Source: Occallatibacter savannae (GTDB taxonomy: Bacteria > Acidobacteriota > Terriglobia > Terriglobales > Acidobacteriaceae). From it: a stretch of 64,000 nucleotides of DNA. The notes below the pieces were generated by a model. It was not told where the DNA came from, did not search any database, and saw only the letters and a program-made list of their open reading frames with translations. Numbering within the stretch: position 1 is the first letter of the stretch; each line of letters begins with the position of its first letter. Location: the NCBI RefSeq assembly GCF_003131205.1, contig NZ_QFFY01000010.1:62001-126000 (forward strand). The letters are read 5' to 3'. Below, in pieces: positions 8,160-18,800 of this stretch. Both the position numbers and the translations under genes were made by a program.

Positions 8160-9321
8160 TCCTGAAGCACTGCGTTCCTTACATTTGAGCCGCTTCAAAG
8201 CCGAGCCGGAAATCTTCGCCGCTCCAGGCCGAGTGAATCTTATCGGCGAACACACCGACTACGCCGAGGGCTTCGTCATGCCCGCAGCCATCGACTTTGC
8301 CACGCTTGCTGCTATCTCTCCTCGGACAGACGGCAAGATCGTCATCTACTCCGAAAACTTCAGGGAAGAACACATTGTCGAAGCGGCGGCTCTTCCCACG
8401 GAAGCGACCCAGCACTGGAGCGATTACCCGCTTGGCGTCATCGCGATTCTCGCCGGCGAGGGTCACCGTACGACCGGGTTCAGCCTGAGTCTCTACGGGG
8501 ACGTACCGCTCGGCTCGGGCCTCTCGAGTTCTGCCGCCATCGAGGTCGCCACGGCTCTCGCCGTAACCTCATTGCTGAACGTCCATTATCCGGGCCCTCA
8601 GCTTGCCCGGCTCTGCCAGCGCTCTGAGAACGAGTTCGTACGCTCCAGCTGCGGCATCATGGACCAGTTCATCTCCGTGAACGGCGAAGCAAACCATGCC
8701 CTGCTCTTAGACTGCCGCGATCTGAGCTTCAGGCTTGCGCCCATTCCTGCAAACGTGGCGCTGGTCATCGCCAACACCATGGTCAAGCACTCCGTCGCCG
8801 GCGGTGAATACACGTCGCGCCGTGCCGAGGTTGAAGAAGCTGCAAGCGTCATTGCTCGCCACAGGCATGAGGTCCGTTTCCTGCGTGATGCAAATGTCGA
8901 CGATCTGAAAAAGTGGGGCTCTGAGATGAGCCCAAACGCCCTCAAGCGAGCTCGTCACGTCATCACTGAGAACTCCCGCACAGTCGCTGCAGCCGATGCG
9001 CTCATCCATCACGATCTGAAGGAACTTGGCAGGCTCATGGCAGAGGCGCATGAGAGCTACAGCAAAGATTTCGAAGCCAGCTGTGCAGAAGCCGACACGA
9101 TGGTCATGTTGGCCAACAAGCTTCCCGGACTCATCGGTGCACGGTTGACTGGAGGTGGATTCGGCGGCTGCACAATCAACCTTGTCGAGCAGGAACAGGC
9201 GCCCAAGTTTGCAGAGGCTCTGGCCGGAAGTTACGCGGATGCAACGGGAATCAAGCCCCAGATCCACATCTGCCACGCCTCCAGTGGCGCGCACAAGGTT
9301 ACTGCCAGCCTCTCGCATTGA
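8152..9321 (+). CDS. galK: Galactokinase
   Basis: 389-aa GHMP-family kinase phosphorylating alpha-D-galactose at C1 with ATP (Leloir pathway). The galactokinase signature GRVNLIGEHTDY is at residues 26-37; the ATP-binding GHMP motif PLGSGLSSSAA is near 8507-8539; the third motif GARLTGGGFGGC is near 9136-9171. The ATG at 8152 overlaps the preceding stop (TGA at 8157), preferred over an upstream TTG at 8056. No galT or galE is present in the window. The preceding epimerase-like protein would supply the alpha anomer. Confidence 0.95.
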   Translation: MHDPEALRSLHLSRFKAEPEIFAAPGRVNLIGEHTDYAEGFVMPAAIDFATLAAISPRTDGKIVIYSENFREEHIVEAAALPTEATQHWSDYPLGVIAILAGEGHRTTGFSLSLYGDVPLGSGLSSSAAIEVATALAVTSLLNVHYPGPQLARLCQRSENEFVRSSCGIMDQFISVNGEANHALLLDCRDLSFRLAPIPANVALVIANTMVKHSVAGGEYTSRRAEVEEAASVIARHRHEVRFLRDANVDDLKKWGSEMSPNALKRARHVITENSRTVAAADALIHHDLKELGRLMAEAHESYSKDFEASCAEADTMVMLANKLPGLIGARLTGGGFGGCTINLVEQEQAPKFAEALAGSYADATGIKPQIHICHASSGAHKVTASLSH

Positions 9322-9606
9322 AAGACCTGTATCTTCCAGAGCACCGGAGAGTGCATCTCATTACCATAAGGTGGAAAACGCGGTCCTCTGAAGTCACCGC
9401 CGGCACTCTGTCTACGAACAACAAAAGCGTTTTTCCTTGCTAGAATCTTTCACAGGTTTCCCCAGAGTTGGTACACACAAGATGAGGAGAGAAACATCTC
9501 CCAAGGGGTAGCTCTCGGGAACAACAACCGCAAATAGATAGCGGGACCTGAGTTTCTGAAACTTCATGCCGATCGGCATTTTTGAGCTCGCAGAGAGACA
9601 TAAAGG
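9322..9606. other. Intergenic region upstream of glucan phosphorylase
   Basis: 285 bases between galactokinase and the phosphorylase; no gene seen. It should contain the phosphorylase promoter. AAAGG directly precedes the ATG at 9607. Confidence 0.45.
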
Positions 9607-11379
9607 ATGCAACAGAACTTGAATAAGCCCTTTTCCTACGAAATCACCCCAGCATCTGGTTTGGTCGCCTATTTCTCCATGGAGATCGCGATCGACCGCA
9701 GAATTCCCACCTACTCGGGAGGCCTCGGCATGCTCGCCGGCGATACACTCCGCTCGGCAGCCGACTTGGGCATTCCGCTGGTCGCGTTCTCTCTGGCGCA
9801 CCGCAAGGGGTACTTCCAGCAGCACCTGAACCAGTCCGGCGATCAGACAGAAGAAGTGCAGCCTTGGAATCCCGCTGACCTCTGCACCGAGGAGCCGGCG
9901 CGCATTCGGGTCTCCGTCGAAGGCCGCGACGTCACCGTGCGCGCATGGCGCTACGACATGGTGGGGCGCTACGGCCATATCGTGCCTATCTATCTGCTGG
10001 ATACGGATCTCGACGGCAATTCGGGCTGGGACCGAGGTCTGACGGATCACCTCTACGGCGGGGACACTAACTACCGCCTGCAGCAGGAAATCGTGCTTGG
10101 ACTCGGCGGCGTTCGTATGGCCAATGCCATGGGTCTCAAGGTGAACGTCTACCACATGAACGAAGGGCACGCAGCGCTGCTCACCCTGGCTCTGCTCGAG
10201 AGCGAAATGGGCGGCGGTCCACTGAACTCCCCGACCGAAGCTGACATCCAGCAGGTGCGCAACAAATGCGTGTTCACCACGCACACGCCGGTTCCGGCAG
10301 GACACGACCGGTTCTCGACTGAACAAGCGATCCGCATCCTCGGGGGCGACAGGACCTCCCGGCTCGAGAAGCTCGGCGTCTTCGAGGACGGGCTTCTCAA
10401 CATGACCATGCTGGCGCTCCGCTTCTCGCGGTATGCAAACGGCGTGGCCATGCAGCACGGCAAGGTTTCGCGAGAGATGTTCCCGCAATACCAGATCGAT
10501 GCGATCACAAACGGCGTCCATGCTCCGACGTGGATCTCCGAGCCCGTCCAGCAGATGCTCGACACCCACATCCCCGCCTGGCGTCGCGACAACCTCTGCC
10601 TGCGCAACGCCATCGATCTCCCCGAGCAGGAAATTCTAAGCGCCCACCATCGCGCCAAGGAAGCACTCCTGACCGAGGTCGCATCGCGAACCGGACTCGT
10701 ACTGAACCCCAATGTGCTGACGCTGGGCTTTGCCCGCCGTGCTGCCACCTACAAACGCGCAAGCCTCATGTTCACGGACCCGGAGCGCCTCCTGAAGATC
10801 GCCACCCAGGCCGGCGGATTGCAGATTCTGTATGCGGGCAAGGCGCACCCTGCCGACGAGCCAGGCAAGGCTCTTATCCACAACGTCATCGAGACCGCTG
10901 GCAAGCTGTCGAACGACATGCTCCGCATTGTCTATCTCGAGAACTACGCATGGGATCTCGGTGCATTGCTCACCGCCGGCGTAGACGTGTGGGTGAACAC
11001 GCCGCGCCGTCCCTACGAAGCTTCCGGAACCAGCGGAATGAAGGCTGCGCTGAACGGTGTGCCTAGCCTCTCGATTCTCGACGGCTGGTGGATCGAGGGA
11101 TGCATCGAGGGCGTAACCGGCTGGGCTATCGAAGACGGCGCGAACGACGCCGAAGAAGCGGTCAACCTCTACTTGAAACTTGAGAACGCCGTCGTTCCCA
11201 TGTATCGCAATGAGCCGGAGAAGTGGGCGAAGATGATGCGCACTACCCTCGCCTTCAACGGGTCCTACTTCAATACCAACCGTATGGTGAAGCAGTACAC
11301 CCGCAACGCCTACTATCCCGTTCGGCTCCTTGAATTGACCAGGCCGGGCGTCGAGGAGCCGGCATACGTGAGGGCTTAA
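9607..11379 (+). CDS. glgP: Alpha-glucan phosphorylase (GT35, short form)
   Basis: 590-aa PLP-dependent phosphorylase releasing glucose 1-phosphate from alpha-1,4-glucans. It starts with VAYFSMEIAI and GGLGMLAGDTLRSAADLG, typical of the short alpha-glucan phosphorylase subfamily that lacks the extra N-terminal domain of about 850-residue forms. MNEGHAALL (about 184-192), ITNGVHAPTW (about 299-308) and the PLP-lysine motif EASGTSGMKAALNG (K479) are present. PRRPYEASGTSG binds the phosphate. It fits an energy-storage glycogen or maltodextrin pathway, with the GH57-type protein at 51482-54034 the only other glucan-related gene in the window. It ends in a strong terminator. Confidence 0.93.
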   Translation: MQQNLNKPFSYEITPASGLVAYFSMEIAIDRRIPTYSGGLGMLAGDTLRSAADLGIPLVAFSLAHRKGYFQQHLNQSGDQTEEVQPWNPADLCTEEPARIRVSVEGRDVTVRAWRYDMVGRYGHIVPIYLLDTDLDGNSGWDRGLTDHLYGGDTNYRLQQEIVLGLGGVRMANAMGLKVNVYHMNEGHAALLTLALLESEMGGGPLNSPTEADIQQVRNKCVFTTHTPVPAGHDRFSTEQAIRILGGDRTSRLEKLGVFEDGLLNMTMLALRFSRYANGVAMQHGKVSREMFPQYQIDAITNGVHAPTWISEPVQQMLDTHIPAWRRDNLCLRNAIDLPEQEILSAHHRAKEALLTEVASRTGLVLNPNVLTLGFARRAATYKRASLMFTDPERLLKIATQAGGLQILYAGKAHPADEPGKALIHNVIETAGKLSNDMLRIVYLENYAWDLGALLTAGVDVWVNTPRRPYEASGTSGMKAALNGVPSLSILDGWWIEGCIEGVTGWAIEDGANDAEEAVNLYLKLENAVVPMYRNEPEKWAKMMRTTLAFNGSYFNTNRMVKQYTRNAYYPVRLLELTRPGVEEPAYVRA

Positions 11380-11404
11380 GATTACCCAACAACCTCAAAA
11401 GCGC

Positions 11405-11437
11405 AGGGCGGCTTCCATCGAAGCCGCCCTTCTTGTT
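11405..11437 (+). terminator. Rho-independent terminator of the phosphorylase gene
   Basis: GGGCGGCTTC (11406-11415), loop CATC, GAAGCCGCCC (11420-11429), then TTCTTGTT. It lies 26 bases after the stop codon. Confidence 0.88.
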
Positions 11438-11448
11438 GCAACCAGCAG

Positions 11449-11477
11449 AGAAGCCGGGCTGCGATAGCCCGGCTTCT
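11449..11477 (-). terminator. Second hairpin, probably terminating the convergent minus-strand gene
   Basis: AGAAGCCGGGCT (11449-11460) pairs with AGCCCGGCTTCT (11466-11477), 12 perfect base pairs around a five-base loop. It lies 17 bases beyond the stop of the minus-strand gene ending at 11495. The T-tract is poor in that direction. Confidence 0.6.
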
Positions 11478-11494
11478 TCTGAATCAACGAAAAG

Positions 11495-11884
11495 CTACGC
11501 TACCGCGAGACCGAGAGCACGGTTGATCCGAAGCTGCAGGGGATCCAGGGTCGACTCAGCCTCGGCATAGACAGGTACTGGGACAGGTTCTGCGAAGATC
11601 TCAGCGTGCACTGGCTCGGCCACCGGCTCCGGAGCGGAATACTGCTCCACATAAGCGGGCTCTGTGCGGACCGGCTGTGGCTCGTAGTGAACCGGCTCTG
11701 GGATTTGGCTCTCCTGTTGGTAGCCAGATGCCGACTGTAGAAACGGCTCAAGCGCTGACAACACGCTTTCCAACTTCTCCTTGCGCCGCTGAAGCTCATG
11801 GTACTCGGAGTAGATGTACTCCAGCTGATGATTAGCGCCTTCAAAGGCGGCTAGGTAGTTTGCCCGGTAGCCCTGGTTGCCCAT
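11495..11884 (-). CDS. 129-aa protein with N-terminal coiled coil and Pro/Glu/Val-rich tail
   Basis: Unknown function. Residues 1-52 form a helical region (YRANYLAAFEGANHQLEYIY through ALEPFLQSA) sharing its pattern with the 55-aa protein at 3744-3911. Residues 55-115 are a low-complexity tail with repeated EPV, EPAY and PVPVYAE-like segments, likely disordered and acidic. The last 15 residues (LDPLQLRINRALGLAVA) look like a short amphipathic helix. AAGGAG is seven bases before the ATG. No signal peptide or membrane segment is present. A scaffold or interaction role is conceivable from the architecture alone. Confidence 0.75.
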   Translation of the reverse strand: MGNQGYRANYLAAFEGANHQLEYIYSEYHELQRRKEKLESVLSALEPFLQSASGYQQESQIPEPVHYEPQPVRTEPAYVEQYSAPEPVAEPVHAEIFAEPVPVPVYAEAESTLDPLQLRINRALGLAVA

Positions 11885-12184
11885 CGGATCTCCTTACAGC
11901 AGTCTTCGTGGGAATCCGCTTGCATCTGCTCCGCTAATTTCTCATCAACGAGAAGGGCTTGGGGATTGGCGGATATGACTTAGCAGAATCGGAACTGCTA
12001 TGCACGGAAGAATAGCCGGAGGTCACCATGCGAGACATTACCCAAAGGATGTATCCGCGCAGACTTTTGGGCCAACTCATTCATCTAAGTTGCTGAAATA
12101 TATATTACGTGCGCTCCGAACGAAGGTAACTACCACTCATCAGGAAATCCTCGAAGCCGCTCGAAAGTGGCATCCCCCGGAAGT
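11885..12184. other. Intergenic region between the coiled-coil gene and the efflux permease
   Basis: 300 bases. A plus-strand GGAGGT at 12020-12025 precedes an ATG at 12028 opening only 22 codons, and a 62-codon plus-strand frame (12000-12188) runs into the convergent permease gene. Neither is convincing as a gene. Confidence 0.4.
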
Positions 12185-15100
12185 CTAATCCCCGCTTGGC
12201 TGTTCCAGCTCTGACCCGATCCGGTGCAGCTTCATCACTCGCCACTGTAACTTGTCGAAGAACAAGTAAACGACAGGTGTAGTGAATAGCGTCAGCATCT
12301 GCGAAACCAGCAAACCACCCACGATCGTAATTCCGAGAGGCTGCCGCAGCTCCGAACCCACACCCATCCCGATCGCCAGAGGCAGGCCCCCGAACATGGC
12401 GGCAAGCGTCGTCATCATGATGGGACGAAAACGCAGCAGACAAGCCTGATAGATCGCTTCAACAGGCGGCAACCCCTCTTCCCGCTCGGCTTGCAGGGCA
12501 AAGTCGATCATCATGATCGCGTTCTTCTTCACGATCCCGATCAGCAGAAGAATTCCGATCAGAGCCATGATGCTCAGGTCCGTGCCCGTAATCAACAATG
12601 CAAGAATCGCGCCAACCCCCGCCGGGGGCAACGTCGACAAAATCGTCAGCGGGTGGATGAGACTCTCGTACAGAATGCCAAGCACGATGTAGACCGCCAC
12701 CAGTGCGGCCAGGATCAAATAGGGTTCGTTCGCAAGCGATTCCTGGAAGGCTTGCGCCGTTCCCTGAAAAGTCGCGTGAACCGTCGAGGGCATACTGATC
12801 TGAGCCTGGGCATTCTGCAACGCCGTTACGGCATCTCCCAACGCCACGTTCGGTGCCAGGTTGAACGTAAGCGTGACTGCCGGATACTGCCCCTGGTGGT
12901 TGACCGTCAAGGAGGTTCGCTTCTCCTCCCAGTGAGCGATCGCCGAAAGCGGCACCATCGCCCCCATCGCAGGCGCAGTACTCGCAGCAGGAGCCGGTCC
13001 CACCCCAGCGGATGCTGACGACGTGCTTTGAATTGCAAACGGCAGCGATTGCACCCCGGCGGGCATTCCGGTCAGAGTGCCCGAGCCGATCGCCGCGGCG
13101 GTCATCGATTCATTGTTCGAGGCTGCGATGGCTGCAATATTCGCTGCAACCGAGTTAGTGCCGCTGCTCGCGCCGCCCCCGTTCGAGGCCGCTGGAGTGC
13201 TCGAACTGATCGAGGAACCCGGGCTCGTATTTGATCCACTCGAAGCCGCAGCAAGCGAACTGCTGCTGCCGGCACTTCCGTTTGAGCTGACCAGTTGTCC
13301 TGCCGCGGTCGGAAACACAGCGGAGGCGCCCGATGAGCCCGAACTCGCGGCTGGGGAAGAGCCCGCACCGGCGCCGCTCGAAGCATTGGTAGCGGCCGCA
13401 CTCGACGCGGCGGTTACCGTCGATCCAAGGAGAGGGACAGAAGCGGAGGCGCCGGTCGACCCCGTCTTGATGTAGATGTTCTTAAGCGAGTCGGGACTGA
13501 GCTGAAAGTCCGGTGCGACCTCCATCACCACAAAATACTGATTCAGCCCCGTGTACATCGTAGAAACCTGGCGCTGCCCAAATGCGTCGTAGAGCACCTG
13601 ATCGATAGCGGACGTCGTGATCCCAAGGCGGGCCGCCGTATCTCGATCGATCACGAGCGTCTCTGACAATCCGTGATTCTGCTCGTCCGTCGATACATCG
13701 CGAAGCTCCGGCATTGTTCGCGCTTTAGCTTCGAGACGCGGCGCCCAGGTATTCAGTTCGTCCACATCGGGATCCGAAAGCGTGTACTGATACTGCGCGG
13801 CGCTTCCGCGGCCGCCCACCTGAATATCCTGCTGAGCCTGCAGGAAAGTACGCGCCCCCGGCACGCTGAGCAGCTTGCCGCGAAGTCGATTCACCACCTG
13901 ATCGGCCGAAACATGTCCCGGACGCTTATCGGGATCCTTCAGCGCCACAAACATGAACCCAGTGTTATTGCTGCCGCGGCCGCCCCCGGCAAACGCCGTC
14001 ACGGTCGCTACTGCGGGATCGTTCAGCACAAATTGAGCCAGCTTCTGTTGTTTGTCGCGCATCGCCGGGAAGCTGATGTCCTGCTCGCCGATCGTTTGTC
14101 CGCCCAGTCTTCCTGTGTCCTGCTGCGGGAAAAATCCCTTCGGAACGATCTTGAAAAGATAGACATTAAGGAACGCGCAGCCAATGGCGATCGCCAGAGT
14201 CGGCCACTGATGACGCAGCACCCATCGCAGCGCGACGTTGTACTCATAGTGCAGCCACTGGAAGGCATTCTCGAACATCCGATACAGCCGACCGTGGCGG
14301 CTCTCATCGCGCTGCTTGAGAAAGCGTGCACAAAGCATCGGCGTTGTCGTAAGAGAGACAAGCATCGACACCGCAATCGCAACGCTGAGCGTCACGGCAA
14401 ATTCGCGGAACAGCTTGCCGATGATCCCCCCCATCAGAAGAATGGGCAGGAATACTGCGACAAGCGACGTGCTCATCGAGAGAACGGTGAATCCGATCTC
14501 CTTCGAGCCTCGCATCGCGGCTTCGTAGGGTCTCATGCCCTCTTCGAGGTACCGGGTGATGTTCTCGATCACGACAATGGCGTCATCGACAACGAAGCCC
14601 GTCGAGATGGTAAGCGCCATCAGCGAGAGATTGTCGATCGTGTAGCCCAGCAGATACATGACGCCGAACGTTCCGACAAGGGACAACGGCACGGCAATCG
14701 AGGGAATGATTGTGGCCCATATCTCGCGCAGAAACACAAACACAACGAGCACCACGAGCAGCACGCTGATGAGAAGCGTAATCTCCACATCGCGAACGCT
14801 GGCGCGAATCGTCGTTGTGCGATCCAGCGCTACGTTCATCTGAATCGTTGGCGGAATCTCCGCCTGAAGCCTCGGCATCTCCTTCAGCACAGCGTCCACG
14901 GTGTCAATCACGTTGGCGCCCGGGATTTTGAAGATGATGATCAGGATGGCGTCTTTAAGAGTGCCGCTCTTCCCGGTGTCGTTGTTGCCGGCGAATCCTG
15001 CTGTGCGAATATCCGAAACCGAATCGACCACATCGCCAATATCGCCCAGCCGAACCGTGGCTCCGGTCTGCTTGTTGTACCCTACGATAATCGGCTTGTA

Positions 15101-15820
15101 TTCCGACGCCTTGAAGATCTGGTCGTTGTCGTCAATCTGCCAGCGATGCTGCGCGTCGTTGAAGCTGCCCTTCGGCCGGTTCGCGTTCGCGTTGCTGAGC
15201 GCCGTGCGAACGGCCTCGATCCCGATCCCGTTATTCGCAAGCTGCATGGGATTGAGCTCGACGCGTACCGCGGGCTGCGCGCTTCCACCGACAAACACCT
15301 GTCCCACACCCGTGATCTGCGCGATCTTTTGCGCAAGCATCGAGTCGGCCATATCGTAGATCTGCGGCTTCGGAACGACATCCGAGGTCAGCGTCAAAAT
15401 AAGAATCGGCGCGTCCGCTGGGTTAGCCTTGCGGTAGCCCGGGTTCTGCGGCATGTACGCAGGCAACTGGCTTCGGGCTCCGTTGATAGCAGCCTGAACA
15501 TCGCGCGATGCGGCATCAATATCGCGATTCAGATCGAACTGCAGTGTGACATTCGCCGATCCCAGCGAACTGGTCGACGTCATCTGGTTCACGCCCGCAA
15601 TCCGGCCGAACTGCCGCTCGAGTGGTGTAGCAACCGCGGATGCCACTGTCTCAGGGCTCGCTCCAGGCAGCCCTGCGCCCACTCCGATAACGGGGAAGTC
15701 GACATCCGGCAGCGAAGCGACTGGCAGCACCGAGTATGCCACCGATCCTGCGAGGAGCAGCGCGATGCTCAGCAGTGAAGTAGCTACAGGTCGCTTAATG
15801 AATGGCGCGGATAAGTGCAT
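12185..15820 (-). CDS. RND efflux permease (MdtC/MdtB-like) with large Ser/Ala/Gly insertion
   Basis: 1211-aa inner-membrane proton-driven pump of the HAE-RND family (12 TM helices, two large periplasmic loops). The start APFIKRPVATSLLSIALLLAG and LPVASLPDVDFPVI is MdtB/MdtC-like, and TM4 carries the proton-relay motif FVVDDAIVVIEN. The sister permease at 15834-18947 is 1037 aa. The difference is an insertion at about residues 783-955 (nucleotides about 12955-13470), almost only Ser, Ala, Gly, Thr and Asn, in the second periplasmic loop between IYIKT and MVPLSAIAHWEE. It is the third gene of a minus-strand operon with an adaptor and a second permease; MdtB and MdtC act as a heterotrimer, so the pair probably does too. 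The flanking domains look intact. Confidence 0.9.
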   Translation of the reverse strand: MHLSAPFIKRPVATSLLSIALLLAGSVAYSVLPVASLPDVDFPVIGVGAGLPGASPETVASAVATPLERQFGRIAGVNQMTSTSSLGSANVTLQFDLNRDIDAASRDVQAAINGARSQLPAYMPQNPGYRKANPADAPILILTLTSDVVPKPQIYDMADSMLAQKIAQITGVGQVFVGGSAQPAVRVELNPMQLANNGIGIEAVRTALSNANANRPKGSFNDAQHRWQIDDNDQIFKASEYKPIIVGYNKQTGATVRLGDIGDVVDSVSDIRTAGFAGNNDTGKSGTLKDAILIIIFKIPGANVIDTVDAVLKEMPRLQAEIPPTIQMNVALDRTTTIRASVRDVEITLLISVLLVVLVVFVFLREIWATIIPSIAVPLSLVGTFGVMYLLGYTIDNLSLMALTISTGFVVDDAIVVIENITRYLEEGMRPYEAAMRGSKEIGFTVLSMSTSLVAVFLPILLMGGIIGKLFREFAVTLSVAIAVSMLVSLTTTPMLCARFLKQRDESRHGRLYRMFENAFQWLHYEYNVALRWVLRHQWPTLAIAIGCAFLNVYLFKIVPKGFFPQQDTGRLGGQTIGEQDISFPAMRDKQQKLAQFVLNDPAVATVTAFAGGGRGSNNTGFMFVALKDPDKRPGHVSADQVVNRLRGKLLSVPGARTFLQAQQDIQVGGRGSAAQYQYTLSDPDVDELNTWAPRLEAKARTMPELRDVSTDEQNHGLSETLVIDRDTAARLGITTSAIDQVLYDAFGQRQVSTMYTGLNQYFVVMEVAPDFQLSPDSLKNIYIKTGSTGASASVPLLGSTVTAASSAAATNASSGAGAGSSPAASSGSSGASAVFPTAAGQLVSSNGSAGSSSSLAAASSGSNTSPGSSISSSTPAASNGGGASSGTNSVAANIAAIAASNNESMTAAAIGSGTLTGMPAGVQSLPFAIQSTSSASAGVGPAPAASTAPAMGAMVPLSAIAHWEEKRTSLTVNHQGQYPAVTLTFNLAPNVALGDAVTALQNAQAQISMPSTVHATFQGTAQAFQESLANEPYLILAALVAVYIVLGILYESLIHPLTILSTLPPAGVGAILALLITGTDLSIMALIGILLLIGIVKKNAIMMIDFALQAEREEGLPPVEAIYQACLLRFRPIMMTTLAAMFGGLPLAIGMGVGSELRQPLGITIVGGLLVSQMLTLFTTPVVYLFFDKLQWRVMKLHRIGSELEQPSGD

Positions 15821-15833
15821 CGTTCGCTCCGCC

Positions 15834-18800
15834 TCAGTCCGCCGTAGCCATCTGCCGTTCCGGCGTGGTCAGATCCTTCGGCTGCAACCGCTTCGCGAGC
15901 CTGTCGAAGTAGAGATAGACCACCGGCGTGGTAAACAGCGTCAGCATCTGCGAGAAGATCAAACCTCCCACGATGCTGACACCGAGCGGCATGCGAAGCT
16001 CAGCGCCGGTGCCGCCGCCCAGAGCCAGCGGCAAACCACCGAGCAGCGCAGCCATCGTCGTCATGATGATCGGTCGAAAACGCAGCAGGCACGCCTGGAA
16101 GATCGCTTCCTCTGACGACTTGCCCTCCTCGCGCTCCGCCTGAAGCGCGAAATCGATCATCATAATGGCGTTCTTCTGCACGATGCCGATAAGCAGAATG
16201 ATTCCAATCAGCGCGATAACACTGAACTCCACGCGGAACAGCATCAGCGCAAGCAGCGCTCCCACTCCGGCCGACGGCAGCGTCGAGATGATCGTGATGG
16301 GGTGAATGTAGCTCTCGTAAAGCACACCCAGAACAATGTAGACGGTGATGAGCGCAGCCAGAATCAAGATGGGTTCATTCGACAGAGATGTCTGGAAAGC
16401 CGCCGCCGTGCCTTGAAAGCTCGCGTTGATGCTGTTCGGCAGACCGATATTCTTCTCGACATTGTTCACAGCCTTGACCGCATCTCCAAGCGCTCTGCCC
16501 GGTGCGAGGTTGAAGCTGACAATCGTCGAAGGGAACTGCCCCTGGTGCCCGATCGATAGCTGCGCACGCGTCTGCTCCCAGTGCGCCAGCATGCTTAGCG
16601 GCACCTGCGTCCCGTTGCTCGATTTGACGTACAGGTTATTCAGCGTCGTCGGGTTCGTCTGGAAGTTGTGACCGACTTCCATCACCACGTGATACTGATT
16701 CAACTGCGTGAAGATCGTCGAGATCTGGCGCTGGCCGAACGCGTCATACAGTGTGTTATCAATGTCCGCCATTGCGACGCCCAGCCGCGACGCCGTATCC
16801 CGGTTAATCACGAGTTGAGCGCCGAGTCCCTGATCCTGCAGGTCGCTGGCAACGTCCGTCAAAGCGGGATCCCTGCTGAGCTCCTGGACCATCTTCCGCG
16901 TGTATGTTGCGAGTTCCGCCGAGTTCGGATCTTCGAGTGAATACTGAAATTGCGTACGGCTGACCCGATCTTCAACAGACAAGTCCTGCAGCGGCTGAAG
17001 GAACAGCTGAATCCCATTTACGTCCGCAACCTTAGGCTGCAGTCGCTGGATCACATCGCTGGCCGAGATCTTGCGATCCTCAAGCGCCTTGAGCGTGATC
17101 TGAATTCGACCCGAGTTCAGCGTTGGGTTCACATTGTCGATCCCGATAAACGAAGACACGTTGTCGACTGCTGGATCCTGCAGAACGATAGCGACAAGCT
17201 GCTGCTGGCGGCGCGCCATGTCGGGGAAGCTCACCGTCTGCGGCGCTTCGCTGATCCCGAGAATCACACCCGTGTCTTGGACAGGGAAGAAGCCCTTCGG
17301 AATGGCGAGGAAGAGCAGCACAGTGGCCACAAAGGTCGAGATAGTCACCAGCAGAGTCAGGAACCGATGATTCAGAACCTTCTTCAGTGCGCGCCCATAC
17401 GAATCGATGATGTTGTTGAACACGGACTCAGACCAGTAGTAGAAACGGGTCTGCTTTTCTGACTTGTCTTTGAGAATGCGCGAGCACATCATCGGCGTCA
17501 GCGTCAGCGAAACCACTGCCGAAACAAGAATCGTCACCGCAAGCGTGATCGCAAATTCGCGGAATAGCCGGCCCACTACATCGCTCATGAACAACAGCGG
17601 GATCAGCACCGCAATCAGTGAAACGGTCAGCGACATGATCGTGAAGCCGATCTGAGCGCTGCCCTTGAGAGCCGCCCTCATCGGCGATTCGCCCTCTTCG
17701 ATGAATCGAGAAATGTTCTCGATCATCACGATGGCGTCATCGACTACGAACCCAGTCGAGATCGTCAGTGCCATCAGCGTCAGGTTATTGAGGCTGTACC
17801 CCAGCAGGTACATCACGCCGAAGGTGCCCACAATCGAAAGCGGCACCGCAACAGACGGAATGATTGTGGCCGCCAGGTTGCGCAGAAACAGGAAGATCAC
17901 CATCACGACCAGCGCCACGGTGAGCATTAGCTCAAACTCGACGTCTTTCACCGACGCCCGGATCGTACTGGTCCGGTCCGTGAGGATATGAACCTGGACG
18001 TTGGCCGGAAGGCTGGCCTGCAGTGTGGGAAGCAGCTTGTGGATACGGTCAACCACCGCGATGATGTTTGCTCCCGGCTGGCGCTGCACGTTCACGATTA
18101 CCGCCGGCTGCCGATTCATCCACGCCGCCTGCTGCGTGTTCTCCGGCGCGTCGATCACGCTCGCCACATCCGATGTCCGGACTGGCGCGCCGTTCCGATA
18201 TGCCACGATCACGGGCAGATAATCCGCGCTCGACAGCAGCTGGTCGTTCGCGTTAATCGTGTACGACTGCCTGCTGCCGTTCAGCGTACCCTTGGCTTGG
18301 TCGACATTGGCCGCCGCGAGCGCTGTGCGCAGATCCTCCAGGCTCAGGTTATAGGCCGCGAGCTGCGCAGGATTGGCCTGCACCCGGACCGCCGGCTTTT
18401 GTCCGCCGGCAATCGAAACCAGACCAACTCCCGTCACCTGCGAGATCTTTTGCGCCAGATTTGTGTCCGCTGCGTCCTCTACCTTGTCCAGAGGCAGCGA
18501 GTCCGAAGTCAAGGCCAGGGTAAGAATCGGCGCATCGGCGGGGTTCACCTTGCTGTAAACCGGCGGGTTGGGCAGATCGTTCGGCAAAAAGCTGTTCGCC
18601 GCGTTAATCGCCGCCTGCACCTCCTGCTCGGCGACATCGATGTTTTCGTCGAGGTTGAACTCCAGCGTGATCACCGACCCGCCGCCGGAGCTCGTTGAGG
18701 TCATCTGCTTTAACCCCGGCATCTGCCCGAACTGGCGCTCCAGGGGAGCCGTCACGGACGACGCCATGACGTCCGGCCCAGCCCCAGGGTAAAAAGTCAG

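Noticed and set aside
12000..12188. 62-codon plus-strand frame and a 22-codon frame at 12028 with GGAGGT upstream
   Set aside because: The longer frame has no ribosome binding site at its ATG and runs into a convergent gene. The 22-codon frame has a good site, but no conserved context or attenuator-like structure follows.
13673..15778. Plus-strand open frame of 701 codons opposite the RND permease
   Set aside because: It is the mirror of a conserved, motif-rich permease. Its predicted protein is extremely rich in Arg and His with no domain, as expected for the antisense of GC-rich coding DNA.
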